From Phialophora verrucosa (lineage: Eukaryota > Ascomycota > Eurotiomycetes > Chaetothyriales > Herpotrichiellaceae), in the NCBI GenBank assembly GCA_002099365.1, contig MSED01000015.1, forward strand, positions 2,480,001-2,544,000: a DNA stretch of 64,000 nt, written 5' to 3'. The notes under the pieces were generated by a model. The model did not search any database, was not told where the DNA came from, and worked only from the letters and a program-made list of their open reading frames with translations. The translations under genes and the position numbers were made by a program. This document shows, piece by piece, positions 34,872-45,269 of the stretch; positions within the stretch are counted from its first letter, which is position 1; each line of letters starts with the position of its first letter.

Positions 34872-36281
34872 CTATCTCAACACCTTCCTCGGATCCAACC
34901 TGCCCACATCTGCACTCGCCGCTCTCCCATCAAACACAAACTCACTCATCAGCTTCCCCGTCCCTGGCCCATTCTGGATTCCCCAGCACGTATGCCCCGC
35001 CGCGATGAACACGCCGGGCGTATTCGTCCTCCCCACCAGCGGGCCTCCTCCGCTCTCCACCTGTGGGAGATAACACGCCTGCCTGACCAGCACGTGCCCG
35101 TCGCGCAGTTCATCCGAGAAACTGGCGCAATAGTCCACGATGTCCTGGCAGCGCGAGTCATCGACCTCGACATCGGCAGCCGAGCGAGGGAGACCGACGA
35201 GGTGATCACCCTCCCCGCACGCGTAGATCTCGTTGTTGGGCCGAGCGTAGATCTCGGGCGTAACGTGGCTGGCTCGGCCCTTCACATTCACACCGGGCTT
35301 GAACTTCTTGGGCAGGGAGAGCGACGTGAAGAGACAGTACGCAGAGAGGGGTCGCGAGGGCCGGATCGTTACGCTGTGTGCCCTTAGTGCCGAGATGGGC
35401 GTGCCGGGCCAGACCGTCCGTGTCCACGGTCCGGCGGTGATGATCACGTCCGTGGCGTGTAGAGACTTCTTCGCCCCTCCGTCGTGAGCTGCACGAGAAC
35501 TCGAAGACGAGTCGGTGCCGGTACGAGTATGAGAATAGTGCACCACATGCCCTGAGGCCCCGGCCTCGATAGTGTCGACGCTGGCGCCAACAAGGATTTG
35601 CGCGCCCCTTTCTTCTGCGAGAGCTGCCATTGAAGTCGTGAATTGGTAGGGGTGGACTTGCGCAGTGTCCGTTGGCGAGCCCATACTCTCGTACGCCAGG
35701 GCGCACTCTTCGGCCACCCAGTCTAGGTCGTCGGGGAGGCCGGCCTTGCGCATGTTGGCATATGAGGCTTGACTCCTCTTCTGCAGACTCACGCGCGAGA
35801 GGTCCGGGTCCGGGTCCACGTTCCCGTCACTGGCTACGTCCGTGCGATGAACGCCGCGGATGACGCCTCCTCCTCTACCGTCCACCTGGTCTGTGGCATC
35901 ACTCGCACTCGCGTTCGCTTCGCCGTCCACAACACCCCTCTGGGCGATCACATTCTCTTTGCCCGTGAGTTGCCGAGCTTTCAATTCGATCTGACCTACT
36001 CCCACGCCTCTGTATCCCCATCTACGTGCCCCATCGTGCTCCTTGGCAAGGTCGGCATGTAACTTGAAACTCAGGGGCACGAGGGCTTGTGGGTACGCCC
36101 ATAGTGCCAATAACCCGCCGGCTTTTCCTGACGCCCCGCTGGCAATCCCTGTTGCTTCGAGAAGATGGATGCTGTGCAGGTCTGGGTTGTACTTTGGGTG
36201 GCGGGTCAGAAAGTATGCGGTCGTGCAGCCGATGATGCCGCCGCCGACAATGACGATGCTTTTGCGCTCAGAGTCGGCCAT
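34872..36281 (-). CDS. TDA3: FAD-dependent DAO-family oxidoreductase, TDA3-like
   Basis: Single exon, 469 residues. Starts with the dinucleotide-binding fold IVIVGGGIIGCTTAYFL (GxGxxG) and an acidic strand end (HLLEATGIASGASGKAGG). Mid-protein has VHPYQFTTSMAALAEERGAQIL, the typical DAO second region, then DVIITAGPWTRTVWP and, near the C-terminus, GHTCWGIQNGPGTGKLMSEFVFDG, the flavin-contacting GxGxG-type end. This is the D-amino-acid oxidase-like family, closest in pattern to yeast Tda3, an oxidoreductase linked to endosome-to-Golgi retrieval. The substrate cannot be read from sequence. It is convergent with the DRG2 gene (279 bases apart). Confidence 0.82.
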   Translation of the reverse strand: MADSERKSIVIVGGGIIGCTTAYFLTRHPKYNPDLHSIHLLEATGIASGASGKAGGLLALWAYPQALVPLSFKLHADLAKEHDGARRWGYRGVGVGQIELKARQLTGKENVIAQRGVVDGEANASASDATDQVDGRGGGVIRGVHRTDVASDGNVDPDPDLSRVSLQKRSQASYANMRKAGLPDDLDWVAEECALAYESMGSPTDTAQVHPYQFTTSMAALAEERGAQILVGASVDTIEAGASGHVVHYSHTRTGTDSSSSSRAAHDGGAKKSLHATDVIITAGPWTRTVWPGTPISALRAHSVTIRPSRPLSAYCLFTSLSLPKKFKPGVNVKGRASHVTPEIYARPNNEIYACGEGDHLVGLPRSAADVEVDDSRCQDIVDYCASFSDELRDGHVLVRQACYLPQVESGGGPLVGRTNTPGVFIAAGHTCWGIQNGPGTGKLMSEFVFDGRAASADVGRLDPRKVLR

Positions 36282-37127
36282 TGTTGCTGGGCTGCGAATG
36301 AACGCCGTGCAGATATCAAGCTCCAGGTTCGCATGGATTGGCAGTCCTCTGCGTAGCCTGCCTCACACTTCGGTAATCAAGCGCCTTCGCCTCTGAATCG
36401 AAGGAAAATGTCAAGAGACCAACGACCGAGTCAATCTACACCCGATGACATCATCGGCGGGTGGCACTCCGGCGAATCACACGCAAGGAAAACGACAACG
36501 GCGATATGCAGAACCCACTGCAGATGGACGATTTTACCAGTACATTGTCCTTCAACGGAGGTGAGCGAGGTCAGAAATATGTACTGTTTGTTGCTTAGTT
36601 CGCGTCCTCGCATGTGACAAACCCCTCTCTCCCCTGGCTCGTTTCTTCAACTTTGCGTGATACAAATGCCCAAAGTTACAAAGCGTCCACAGTGGTCCAC
36701 AGCTTGGAAAGAGACCGATATTAAAAGCTTGGATGTCGACGCGGCATACCCCGATATTCAGAGGGGCGATTTCAGTCTGTGTCTGGAGACACTTCAGATA
36801 GAGAACCGCTGCAGTCCGCCAATGAAGACACCCAAAGTCAGATACGCCACGGGTTGGGACCTGCAATTTGGTCACGGGATATTCTGTCCACACAACGCCG
36901 TGGCTGTGAATGAATCTTCTCACCAGCCCTGCGGAGCCGAGCGTCCATTGGACCACCGAGTCGAGGCCGTTTTGCACCATCTGGTCTGGGAATGCGGTGT
37001 CGGTGGGATATATCTCGATGACAAATCCGATACTTCCTTTGAACTCGTCGCGCTTGGTGGATGACTCTGCGACAAAAGACAGGTGATCTCTGCTGCAGCT
37101 CAAAAGTGTGGAATCGCCGTGCGAAGA
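36282..37127. other. Intergenic stretch with overlapping open frames on both strands
   Basis: Between TDA3-like and CRT10 genes. The minus strand is open over 36552-37103 and the plus strand over 36657-37064. The minus frame begins without an ATG (TTG at 37103). The plus frame lacks recognisable motifs. Neither shows splice support or a familiar fold, so no gene is called. Confidence 0.3.
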
Positions 37128-39650
37128 TCAGTCCAGAAGTTCGAGGGTGGAAACGGGTCCGTCTTGAGCAACATCATCTCCCTCGATGCCTCGCGAAAGC
37201 TCGTAAGTCAGGACAGTCATGTCCAAATATGTGAGCATCAGCCTATATCTGCGACTGCTGTCCATGGCCTGCCATGACTCCGCGCCAGTAGGAATTCCCC
37301 ACTTTCGAAACTCCGTCTTGGTCGTATGATGTTGCATTTTGGAAGGGTTACGGGAACCGCGCTTCCTCTTCATCTTGTGCCTATTACCATCCTGGTCGTC
37401 ATCGGCTTTTGAACGCTCACCTCGGCCACTCTGTTGATCTACTACCAGCACAGCGGGGTCAAAAGTTGTAGGGACGCCATCGACTATGCCGTCCTTCCCC
37501 CAGCTGTCCGTCTCATTCGAGCCGTGACCGGATGCAGACATTTCGCTCTTGAAGTGCCCTTGCACTGGAGACGCCGCGATACCAAGCAGCGGTCCGAGAG
37601 GCCGAAGTCCTTTGCGCTCTTGCTTCTCGGTAGGGAGCATCCAGTCTACTCGAAGGCCCAGGGTTCCTGTACTTGTTCTTTTTGTCAACGAGCAAACTGC
37701 GCATCGCCCTATTTGGGTGGCAACGATAACGATACCCAATTCGGGGAGCTGCAGCACCATGTTCAGCCTGTCGATATAAGCGTGATTGGAACGCTCGATC
37801 GCAGGGGGCAATGCTTGTTTAAGAATGTTGGCACAGAAGACGTGGGGAGAGTCTGCTTGAGGAGTCATCAGTAGTCTCAAGTGTGAGGCGCTGCAGTAAA
37901 GAGTAGGTATATTGGGTGCACTGGCCGTGCCGCGAGCCCTGACAACGCTCGAATCATTCATCGTAAACGCCGGAGGTTGGTTTTTCTTCTCCTCATGGTG
38001 CCGTGCCCGTGGTGGAGAGTCCCTGTCAGATGCAGATAGGACATGCACGTCGACCTCCGGACTGGACGGATTTGCCAGACTTGACAGAGATGTGGTGCTC
38101 CGTCGGCTCATCGAAGATGAATCATCATCCTCCAGTTGCTGTTCTGAACCGGAAAGGTACCCGCTCTCCTCGTCTTCATCCGGATCAGGGTCGTCGTCAT
38201 CTTCGAAAACCATACCTTCGACTGCTAGAGTATCGATTTCGGATCCAGCAGATGTGCCCGCGATGTTGACACGTCCCATTTCTGGTTCCAGTGATCTTGA
38301 ATCGTAGGCGATCATCTCGGACTCCGAGATTTGCTCCGGGCCACGACAAGTGCCAGATTCGTAACCCGACGACCCCTCGCAAGCGTCTCCGACAATGTCA
38401 GAGAACAGATCCAGACTATATCGACCTCGATCAATGTCCACAGCTGCTTCGTCGAGGTCTGACCAAGAGTCAGGCGTTTCCACGTCATCGTCCAAGTCAT
38501 TCTCGTCTTCGGTACTTTCTCGCATTTGCGGGTGCACATGGCTGTTGCCTGGCGTTCGAAATCGAACCACGGCCGTAAGATCGTAGCTTTCAAGAAGGTT
38601 GTGACCATCGTAATGTCCGCAGAACTGTTCCATGGTTTTCGCCGATCGAAAGGACCGCGGGTCCAGAGCAGCAACACACCAGCCTCCCTCACGTCGTCTA
38701 AGGAAGGCTGGGCCCGGCCTCCTCTCGGCGAAATCCCACGACTTCTGACAGATCCCTTGCCAGATTTGCCAAATCTTGAGGTTGCCGCCAATGTCGGTAC
38801 TCAGAAGCCAGTCGCCGTCGAGGTCATCGTCTGTATTGACAAATGAGATGCACGGGATGTTGTGGTCGTGGCCCTCGACTCCGGCCAGAGTGATTTTGTA
38901 ATTTCGCTTCCGTGCCGGAGTGGTAGCAGCCACTCCCATTGCGACCCATTCTTCCCAGTCGGGCTCGTTGGCACGCTCGTTGAGGTAAGCTTCCCCTTCA
39001 CCGTCCGGCTCCTCCACTGCCCTGCTGTTATTGCTGTTTTCTGTCAAGGCGAAAGCGAAGACGGTAACCTTGGCACACGGGTCGTCGCTCGGGACGTGAT
39101 GAGGTGTATTGGCCGACACTGCAATCATTCGGGCGTTAGTGTGGATGGCGAGTCCCCATGCCGACTCACCCACCCAGTGGGTGAAGAACGGTCTGACTCC
39201 AACGTAGCCGCTACGAGCATCGGTGCTGAAGCGGTATGGGTCCTTGCGGATGGCCTCTTCAATCGTCTTGGTATAGTATGCGGTGACATTCCCAGAGTCT
39301 GTGGCGAGGAGGAGGATCTCCTCCTTCCCAAGGTCTCCCACGGTCAAGTGGTTAATCGCATGAGGCACCTGTTCGTCAATGTAGCCCCTTGCGGTCGGAT
39401 TCGCCAGGGCGGGAGGAATCACGAGGGCAGGCAGTCTGTACAATTTCTGGAAGGGAAAGTCTGGTCTGTAGACGACAATGGCATCTCTGGCGGCAGCAAA
39501 GTAAAGGTTGAAGCGCTGAGACAGGGCGGTCAAGTTGCACCGCCAGTAGGACAACGGTGGAGGACCGTCCCGTGTGAACCTCTCCTGCCCGGTCTCAGCA
39601 CTGGCGAGGCCAATTTTGACCGCCTCGAACGGCCTGTAATCATCCTCCAT
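37128..39650 (-). CDS. CRT10: CRT10-family protein (ribonucleotide reductase transcription regulator)
   Basis: Single exon, 840 residues. N-terminal half has WD-like blades typical of CRT10: LSQRFNLYFAAARDAIVVY, INHLTVGDLGKEEILLLATD, GVRPFFTHWVGESAWGLAIH, NIPCISFVN and DWLLSTDIGGNLKIWQIW. A long acidic, Ser-rich low-complexity region (about residues 380-550, with DDDDPDPDEDEESG) separates this from the C-terminal part (LNMVLQLPELGIVIVATQIG, PLLGIAASPVQG). In yeast CRT10 affects transcription of RNR genes; in filamentous fungi the family is common and little studied. Family call rests on overall motif order; role is by homology only. Confidence 0.8.
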   Translation of the reverse strand: MEDDYRPFEAVKIGLASAETGQERFTRDGPPPLSYWRCNLTALSQRFNLYFAAARDAIVVYRPDFPFQKLYRLPALVIPPALANPTARGYIDEQVPHAINHLTVGDLGKEEILLLATDSGNVTAYYTKTIEEAIRKDPYRFSTDARSGYVGVRPFFTHWVGESAWGLAIHTNARMIAVSANTPHHVPSDDPCAKVTVFAFALTENSNNSRAVEEPDGEGEAYLNERANEPDWEEWVAMGVAATTPARKRNYKITLAGVEGHDHNIPCISFVNTDDDLDGDWLLSTDIGGNLKIWQIWQGICQKSWDFAERRPGPAFLRRREGGWCVAALDPRSFRSAKTMEQFCGHYDGHNLLESYDLTAVVRFRTPGNSHVHPQMRESTEDENDLDDDVETPDSWSDLDEAAVDIDRGRYSLDLFSDIVGDACEGSSGYESGTCRGPEQISESEMIAYDSRSLEPEMGRVNIAGTSAGSEIDTLAVEGMVFEDDDDPDPDEDEESGYLSGSEQQLEDDDSSSMSRRSTTSLSSLANPSSPEVDVHVLSASDRDSPPRARHHEEKKNQPPAFTMNDSSVVRARGTASAPNIPTLYCSASHLRLLMTPQADSPHVFCANILKQALPPAIERSNHAYIDRLNMVLQLPELGIVIVATQIGRCAVCSLTKRTSTGTLGLRVDWMLPTEKQERKGLRPLGPLLGIAASPVQGHFKSEMSASGHGSNETDSWGKDGIVDGVPTTFDPAVLVVDQQSGRGERSKADDDQDGNRHKMKRKRGSRNPSKMQHHTTKTEFRKWGIPTGAESWQAMDSSRRYRLMLTYLDMTVLTYELSRGIEGDDVAQDGPVSTLELLD

Positions 39651-40627
39651 GATGTTGCAGAATCATCAGTTGTGTCGCTCCTGGTCTTCTCAGTTGCGCC
39701 GAACGATGCTAAGCTGCCCGAGACATGGCGCAGTCGGATGTGTGTGCCCAGGGACGCGGACGCTCTCTTCTCTTTATTGACTACTTGGGTCTTTCGCTGA
39801 CCCCAAATAAGGCTTGCATGCGATGGACGCGCAAGGAAACGCAGTGGTGTTTTCACCTAAACATGAATTGCGACCCACCGAGTAGTCTCGTACGATGGGA
39901 GAAGGAAGACGAGGCAATGGGGTGGCTGAGAGGTCAAAAGGGTCTAGTTATCTACTGAACGTCAATGAATGTTATGGAGGGCAGAGTGACAGGGAGAGGT
40001 TGGACACAAGTGACTTACTTTGGCATTGTTGTACATGAAGCGTGGAGGGAAGGCGGGATTGATGGAGGAATGACGAAGGCACAAGCGAAAGTTGAGGTGG
40101 GCGGCGGGCAAAAGAATCTCACATTCTGTTCAAGTGTTTCTTCTGTGCCCATAGCTTCTGTACCCATTACACTCGAACTTATCTGAAGCAGTAATTCGCA
40201 ACGCCGGCACCTGCGCTTTCTGATCGCGGTTGGCAACACAGAAACGTCAAGTTGGAAAATATTGCGCACACGACTGGCCCGCGCTGCGACTGCTCAGATC
40301 GTGTCCCCTGGTCAGTTGCGCTCGCATTCTGCCAACCCGGACGCCACATCCACATTCTCTTGCGTGCAGCACATCATCGCGCCCGTGGATGCATGAAGAT
40401 TGTCTAGGATTCTCCACAGGTATCCGCCAGCGGATCTGGATTAGCTGGAACAGCAGAGGACACACGGTGGTGGTTGTGACGAGTCAAGTGTCACACAGCA
40501 TTGAGCTACTCAGATTCGAAGCGAAGTTCCAACCCCAATCTCATCTTTCAGCTGTCGTGCTACTTGAGCTTTACCCATCCTGGCACGTCTTTGTGCCGCC
40601 TACCCCAACAACATCATAATCATCATC
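39651..40627. other. Divergent intergenic region, no gene seen
   Basis: Nearly 1 kb between the divergent CRT10 and MMTAG2-domain genes. Short frames exist on both strands but none has motifs or a credible start and splice pattern. It most likely holds the two promoters and leaders. Confidence 0.4.
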
Positions 40628-41443
40628 ATGGATTTGCTGGCCACCGTCAGAAAGGAAGGGTCGCGTGGCGGCCGCGGCGACTTCAAGTGGTCGGATGTTG
40701 AGACGTCTTCCCACCGTGAGAACTATCTCGGCCATTCTTTGATGGCTCCCGTGGGTCGCTGGCAGAAGGGCCGAGACCTTAACTGGTACGCTAAACCAGA
40801 GTCGGATGCGAATGTCTACGAAGACCCTGCTGCCAGAGCTGCGAGAGAACGCAAGGAGGAAATTCGGAGAGTCAAAGAAGCGGAGGAAGATGCCCTGGCA
40901 AAAGCTCTTGGGTTGCCCGTGGCCCCTCGGCGCAATCCGAACATAGAGGAGCTCGGCACACAACGCGAGGTTGGAAACGTTCTGAAAGAGGCTGCAGTAG
41001 GTGAAGACACTGCAGCATCAAGGGGTGTTGGGTATGGCCGACTTGCAGGGGTCCCGGCTCCAGATGAGGGGCAATCCACTACCGAGCGTCTGGAGGACAC
41101 CACCACAGACCACGACAAGGAGCTTCAGCACGCCCTCCGAGAATACAAACGCCGCCATGGTGATCGAAAATACAGAAGCAGAAGTCGAAGCAGGCACAGG
41201 CACAGGGAGGGTCACGAAAGGAGACACCGAGGTGACCGCTCTCGGCGTAATGAGCGCCATCACACTGCGCCATCCCCACGGCGAGAGAGATCTGCGCGGG
41301 AGAGATCAAGGTCCCGTTCACCGGACCGCGAGCGAGATCACACTCGTGGCGAGCGACGCCGCAATCACTCTCCATCCTATCGCCGTTACGAAGACAGCTG
41401 GCACGACAGAGAAGGAGGACATGAACGGTTGCGGCGGCGCTAG
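40628..41443 (+). CDS. MMTAG2-domain (multiple myeloma tumor-associated protein 2-like) RS-rich protein
   Basis: Single exon, 271 residues. The N-terminal 75 residues form the conserved MMTAG domain: VRKEGSRGGRGDFKWSDV, then HRENYLGHSLMAPVGRWQ and KGRDLNWYAK. A charged helix follows (RAARERKEEIRRVKEAEEDA). The C-terminal 100 residues are Arg/Ser/His-rich with RS dipeptides, typical of nuclear RNA-processing proteins. The family is conserved from fungi to animals and thought to be nuclear; no enzymatic activity is implied. The ATG at 40628 is preceded by a run of CATCAT. Confidence 0.82.
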   Translation: MDLLATVRKEGSRGGRGDFKWSDVETSSHRENYLGHSLMAPVGRWQKGRDLNWYAKPESDANVYEDPAARAARERKEEIRRVKEAEEDALAKALGLPVAPRRNPNIEELGTQREVGNVLKEAAVGEDTAASRGVGYGRLAGVPAPDEGQSTTERLEDTTTDHDKELQHALREYKRRHGDRKYRSRSRSRHRHREGHERRHRGDRSRRNERHHTAPSPRRERSARERSRSRSPDRERDHTRGERRRNHSPSYRRYEDSWHDREGGHERLRRR

Positions 41444-41553
41444 TGGTTATGATTGGGTGAGCGATCGGGTGAGAAAAAGTTAGGAAGAAGTTTCCGCTGT
41501 CTCGTGTCAGATCCCTGGCTGCCGCAAAACATATCCAATATCTACCTAATTCG

Positions 41554-42897
41554 CTATCTTAAGCCGAGTGCTGCATCGAAGATGTCCGCGTCCAGGTCCT
41601 TGATGTCCACATCTCCCGTCCCTGCAGTACGTCCTCCGCCACCACCTTGTCGTGCAAAAATGTCGGCTGATGCACTCGTATCCACAAATTCCTCTAGCTC
41701 CTCGCTCACGGTTTTGAGCTTCTCCTTGACAGCATTGACCCCTTCCACTCCAACAATGTGACGTGCGGGAGGATTTTCATGCCCACCAATAGCCGTCAGC
41801 GCATGGACAGTCTCGGATATCAGCTTTTCCGTATGCGCATGACTGAGAGGTGGATATAAGCTAACAACCTCGTCTCGACTAAGAAGGTAAGGGCCGCTCT
41901 GCCTTTCTGCCTCCGAAGACGGAGACTGGATCTCTTTTTCCGGGGGAGGTGGATATTGGGCGCGGATGCCCGGTAGTCGATTCAACAGACCGTCCACTAT
42001 TCCTCGAAAGATGGGAGCGGTGTGACCAAACTCTCGAGTATACTCTTTCATCGGTGGTGCTGAGGTGATCTTATTGGTTAGAATCCCAATCTCGAGACTC
42101 GCCTGGACGATGGTCAACTTGACGTTGAAGGGGGCAATCTCATATGCGATGCTGTCGCAGAAACCCTCGAGCGCCCACCCAGACGCACAGTACATGCTCA
42201 GCCCGGGCGTGCCGAGGTGACCTGTCAGAAAGTCAAACGTGCACCGAGAGTGTTCAAGGGGTGCAGCTGGGCTGACCTGTAACGCCAGTGAGGACGATAA
42301 TGTGTCCGTTCATCTGTGATCGCATCTGCGGAACAACTGCCTTGATTATGTTCATCGGACCGAAGAAGTTCTTCTCGAATTGGTCGCGCACCAGGGTGAG
42401 AGTGCGGTGGTTGGTTGAGAGTTCCTCGACGGTCCCGACGACAGCTTCACTGGTACAGCAGAAGAGGATGTCGACCTTTCGAAATGTATGCACTGCTTCC
42501 GCCACGGCGGCCTGACATTGTCCGACGACTCTACTCCAGGGTTAGTTCCTGGTGTTGCTTTGCAACCAAGCTCGAGTCCAAAACGCAGGTAGTGCGGACG
42601 TCAGTTGACAGGCTGGACTGCCTACCTGATATCCAATGCGACAACTTTCAACCGCTCTTTCATCCCCGGTGTCCGTCCCACCTGGGACAAGAATCGCTTG
42701 AACTCTTGACTTCGCGCACCGTCACTTTCGAACTCGGCTTGGATGATCCCCGAGACCACATAGTCGCCATGCTCGAGGACCTGACGGGCGACCGAGATTC
42801 CGATCGGCGAATCCCCCGATGTCAATAACCACACGCGAGGAGCATTATGGGTAGGAAACTGAGGCGTTGGTGTGCCCACTGCGCCCCCATTTGCCAT
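41554..42897 (-). CDS. Divergent short-chain dehydrogenase/reductase
   Basis: Three exons (42897-42626, 42530-42277, 42221-41554), 397 residues, after introns of 95 and 55 bases. Rossmann order is visible: VWLLTSGDSPIGISVARQ (glycine motif altered from TGxxxGIG), VVALDIR (Asp of the adenine pocket), VDILFCCTS (NNAG position changed), FEKNFFGPMNIIKAVVPQM, GHIIVLTGVTGHLGTPG and MYCASGWALEGFCDSIAYE. The catalytic YxxxK reads YCASG, so the lysine is missing, and the usual Ser is Thr or Val. It may bind nucleotide without classic SDR chemistry. The C-terminal 150 residues are not typical of SDRs. Start is the first ATG (42897). It is convergent with the MMTAG2-domain gene (110 bases). Confidence 0.78.
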
Positions 42898-43240
42898 CTG
42901 TGCGTAGAGCCTCAGCCGGGAGATAGCATCTTCTAAAAGCACGCCATATATGGTGCCGTCTCCGACATCGATGGGCTCACAATGACATCCAATTGAACGA
43001 GCTGATTGGAACCGATACCAGGGAGAGTCGTGGTCGAACTAGGTCGGCTTATTGGCTTTGAAGCTGTCCACAGCCAAAGCCAAGGGTCTTCGGAAGGCGG
43101 ATCAATACTTATTCCGAAGCCGATAACGGCCCCACCTGCGGGACAACCAGTAGCGACCAACCTCCTCGCCTCTTCTCACTTTGTCCAAGGTGTCCTTGTT
43201 CTCGTCGTTCACACCTCCACCACACTCAGGCACGCCCAAG

Positions 43241-45269
43241 ATGCCCGAGTCAAGATCCGGCGCTGCTCCGGCTGCGGGGAGGCAGGAGGAAGGTGGCAGG
43301 GTAAGCATATCGACCGTACTCTGTCTTGCAACTTTGACTGACAAACCTCCAGTCACTGGTCCAGACATTAATCCAAGGTGTCGGCATTTTCATGCTCACC
43401 CAGTTCGTCGTGAACCAGTTCTTCGGCTCCAAGACACAAAGCGCCGGCGGCGGGGCCACAGGTCTGAAGCAGAATGTCAATTTCGAGGACAGAGCGGACG
43501 TCACTGCCCTCACGAACTACTCTCAGATACCTCACAATATCGCGCCACTGTGGCCGGATGACAGCGCCGTCGACATCAAGATGTATGTGTCACCGCAGCT
43601 CACACTGCCCTCGCTATCGACTCTGCCAAAGGAGAACCTGGTCCTCGACGAGAAGAGCTTCAGAATTGGCAACTACAGTGAGAACCGAGAGATCAACACG
43701 CACATCGCAATTCCAAAAGAAGTTCAACACAATGGTACTCTATGGGCACATTTCTTCGTCGCCCTAGCCGGCAACGAAGCTGACCCGACAAGTCCGAGCT
43801 ACGACCCTTACAAAGCCGAGTACTTTAGGAAACCGCTGAACCACTATCTTCCCAAGAAGAAGACACGAAAGTTGAAGAACCTACTCGACAAGTCTGAAAG
43901 TGTGGAGGAAGAAGATGTCGAAGAACCGACCGGCCCTCAAATAGCGTCCTATTACCACCCAAACTTCACCCTCGCAGTCATCCCCCATACAGGCATCCAA
44001 AACTGGCGTCAAATGCACCCTGCCGTGCGCAAGAATATCGTCCTCGAACCCACTGGCCAACGCGATTCCACGGGCCAAAACGGCTGGTACTACCCGGTGA
44101 TCTTCCTGAACACATTCTGGCAATTGCGATCTCACATGACCGAATTAAACGATACAGTAACCGCCATGCCCCTCAACATCAACCTTTACAACCTGGCGAA
44201 TTGGAAATACTCACTCTTAGCGAGCATCGACGAAGGTATGAAGCAAAATGCCCAACAGGCCGCGAGTGGAGGCCCCATGCCTGCCTCCGGCGACGGCAGC
44301 GAGTTCGAAAAGTTCAAGGAAATCCTTTTGGATACCAATGCCTATCTCTTGGGCACCACGTTCGTAGTGAGCATCTTGCACATGGTCTTCGAAGGCCTGG
44401 CATTCAAAAGCGACATCTCGCACTGGCGCAAGAAGAAAGACAACGTGGGAACTTCAGTCCGCACGATCCTGGCGAATGTGTTCATGCAGGCCGTCATTTT
44501 TCTCTACCTCGTCGATAACTCCGAGAACACCAGCTGGATGATCTTGGCCTCGCAGGGGTTTGGCATCGTCCTTGAAGCCTGGAAAATCACCAAGACGGTC
44601 GACGTGCGCTTGCGTGAACCTGGTCCCAACTCGCCATTCAAGGGACTGTTGCCCTACGTGATCGTATTCGAGGATAAACACAAACTCAGCGAGACGGAAA
44701 AGAAAACACAGGAGTACGACCAAATCGCCTTCCGGTACCTGTACATCATCGCCGTGCCGCTGTTGCTCGCCTACGCGGCGTACAGCCTCATCTACGAGTC
44801 GCACAAATCCTGGTACAGTTTCGTGATCGAGACCTTGGTCGGCTCAGTCTATGCATACGGGTTCCTAATGATGGTGCCGAGCTTGTATATCAATTATAGA
44901 CTCAAATCGGTGGCGCACATGCCCAGCAAGGCACTTACTTACAAGTTCCTCAATACTTTCATCGACGACTTATTCGCATTTACAATTCGAATGCCAATTC
45001 TTCACAGACTAGCGACGTTAAGAGACGATGTGATCTTCTTCGTGTGGCTGTACCAGAAGTGGGCGTACAAGGTTGACTACACGCGAGTGAACGAGTTCGG
45101 ACAGGGAGGCGACGATGAAGGCGAGGAAGAGGAGGACAAAGACAAGAAGGTCGATGGAGGGACAAAGAAGGCACTGGCCGGACAGGATACGAAGGAAGTG
45201 AAGCCATCTGCTCCTGTCGCTCGCGCGAGCGGTGCACAGGCCAACGCAGGTGCAAAGAAGAGGAAGTGA
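43241..45269 (+). CDS. CLPTM1-family multi-pass membrane protein
   Basis: Exons are 43241-43300 and 43353-45269 (52-base intron, phase 0), giving 658 residues. Begins with a signal-anchor-like stretch (LVQTLIQGVGIFMLTQFVV), then a large lumenal domain with YVSPQLTLP, LWAHFFVALAG, KTRKLKNLLD, PHTGIQNWRQMHP and YYPVIFLNTFWQLRSHM. Five or so membrane helices follow (NAYLLGTTFVVSILHMVFEG, YLYIIAVPLLLAYAAYSLIY, VYAYGFLMMVPSLYINY), with FLNTFIDDLFAFTIRMP and a Lys/Asp/Glu-rich tail ending KKRK. This matches cleft-lip-and-palate transmembrane protein 1, an ER/Golgi protein linked in animals to receptor trafficking and lipid scrambling. The function in fungi is unknown. Confidence 0.9.
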
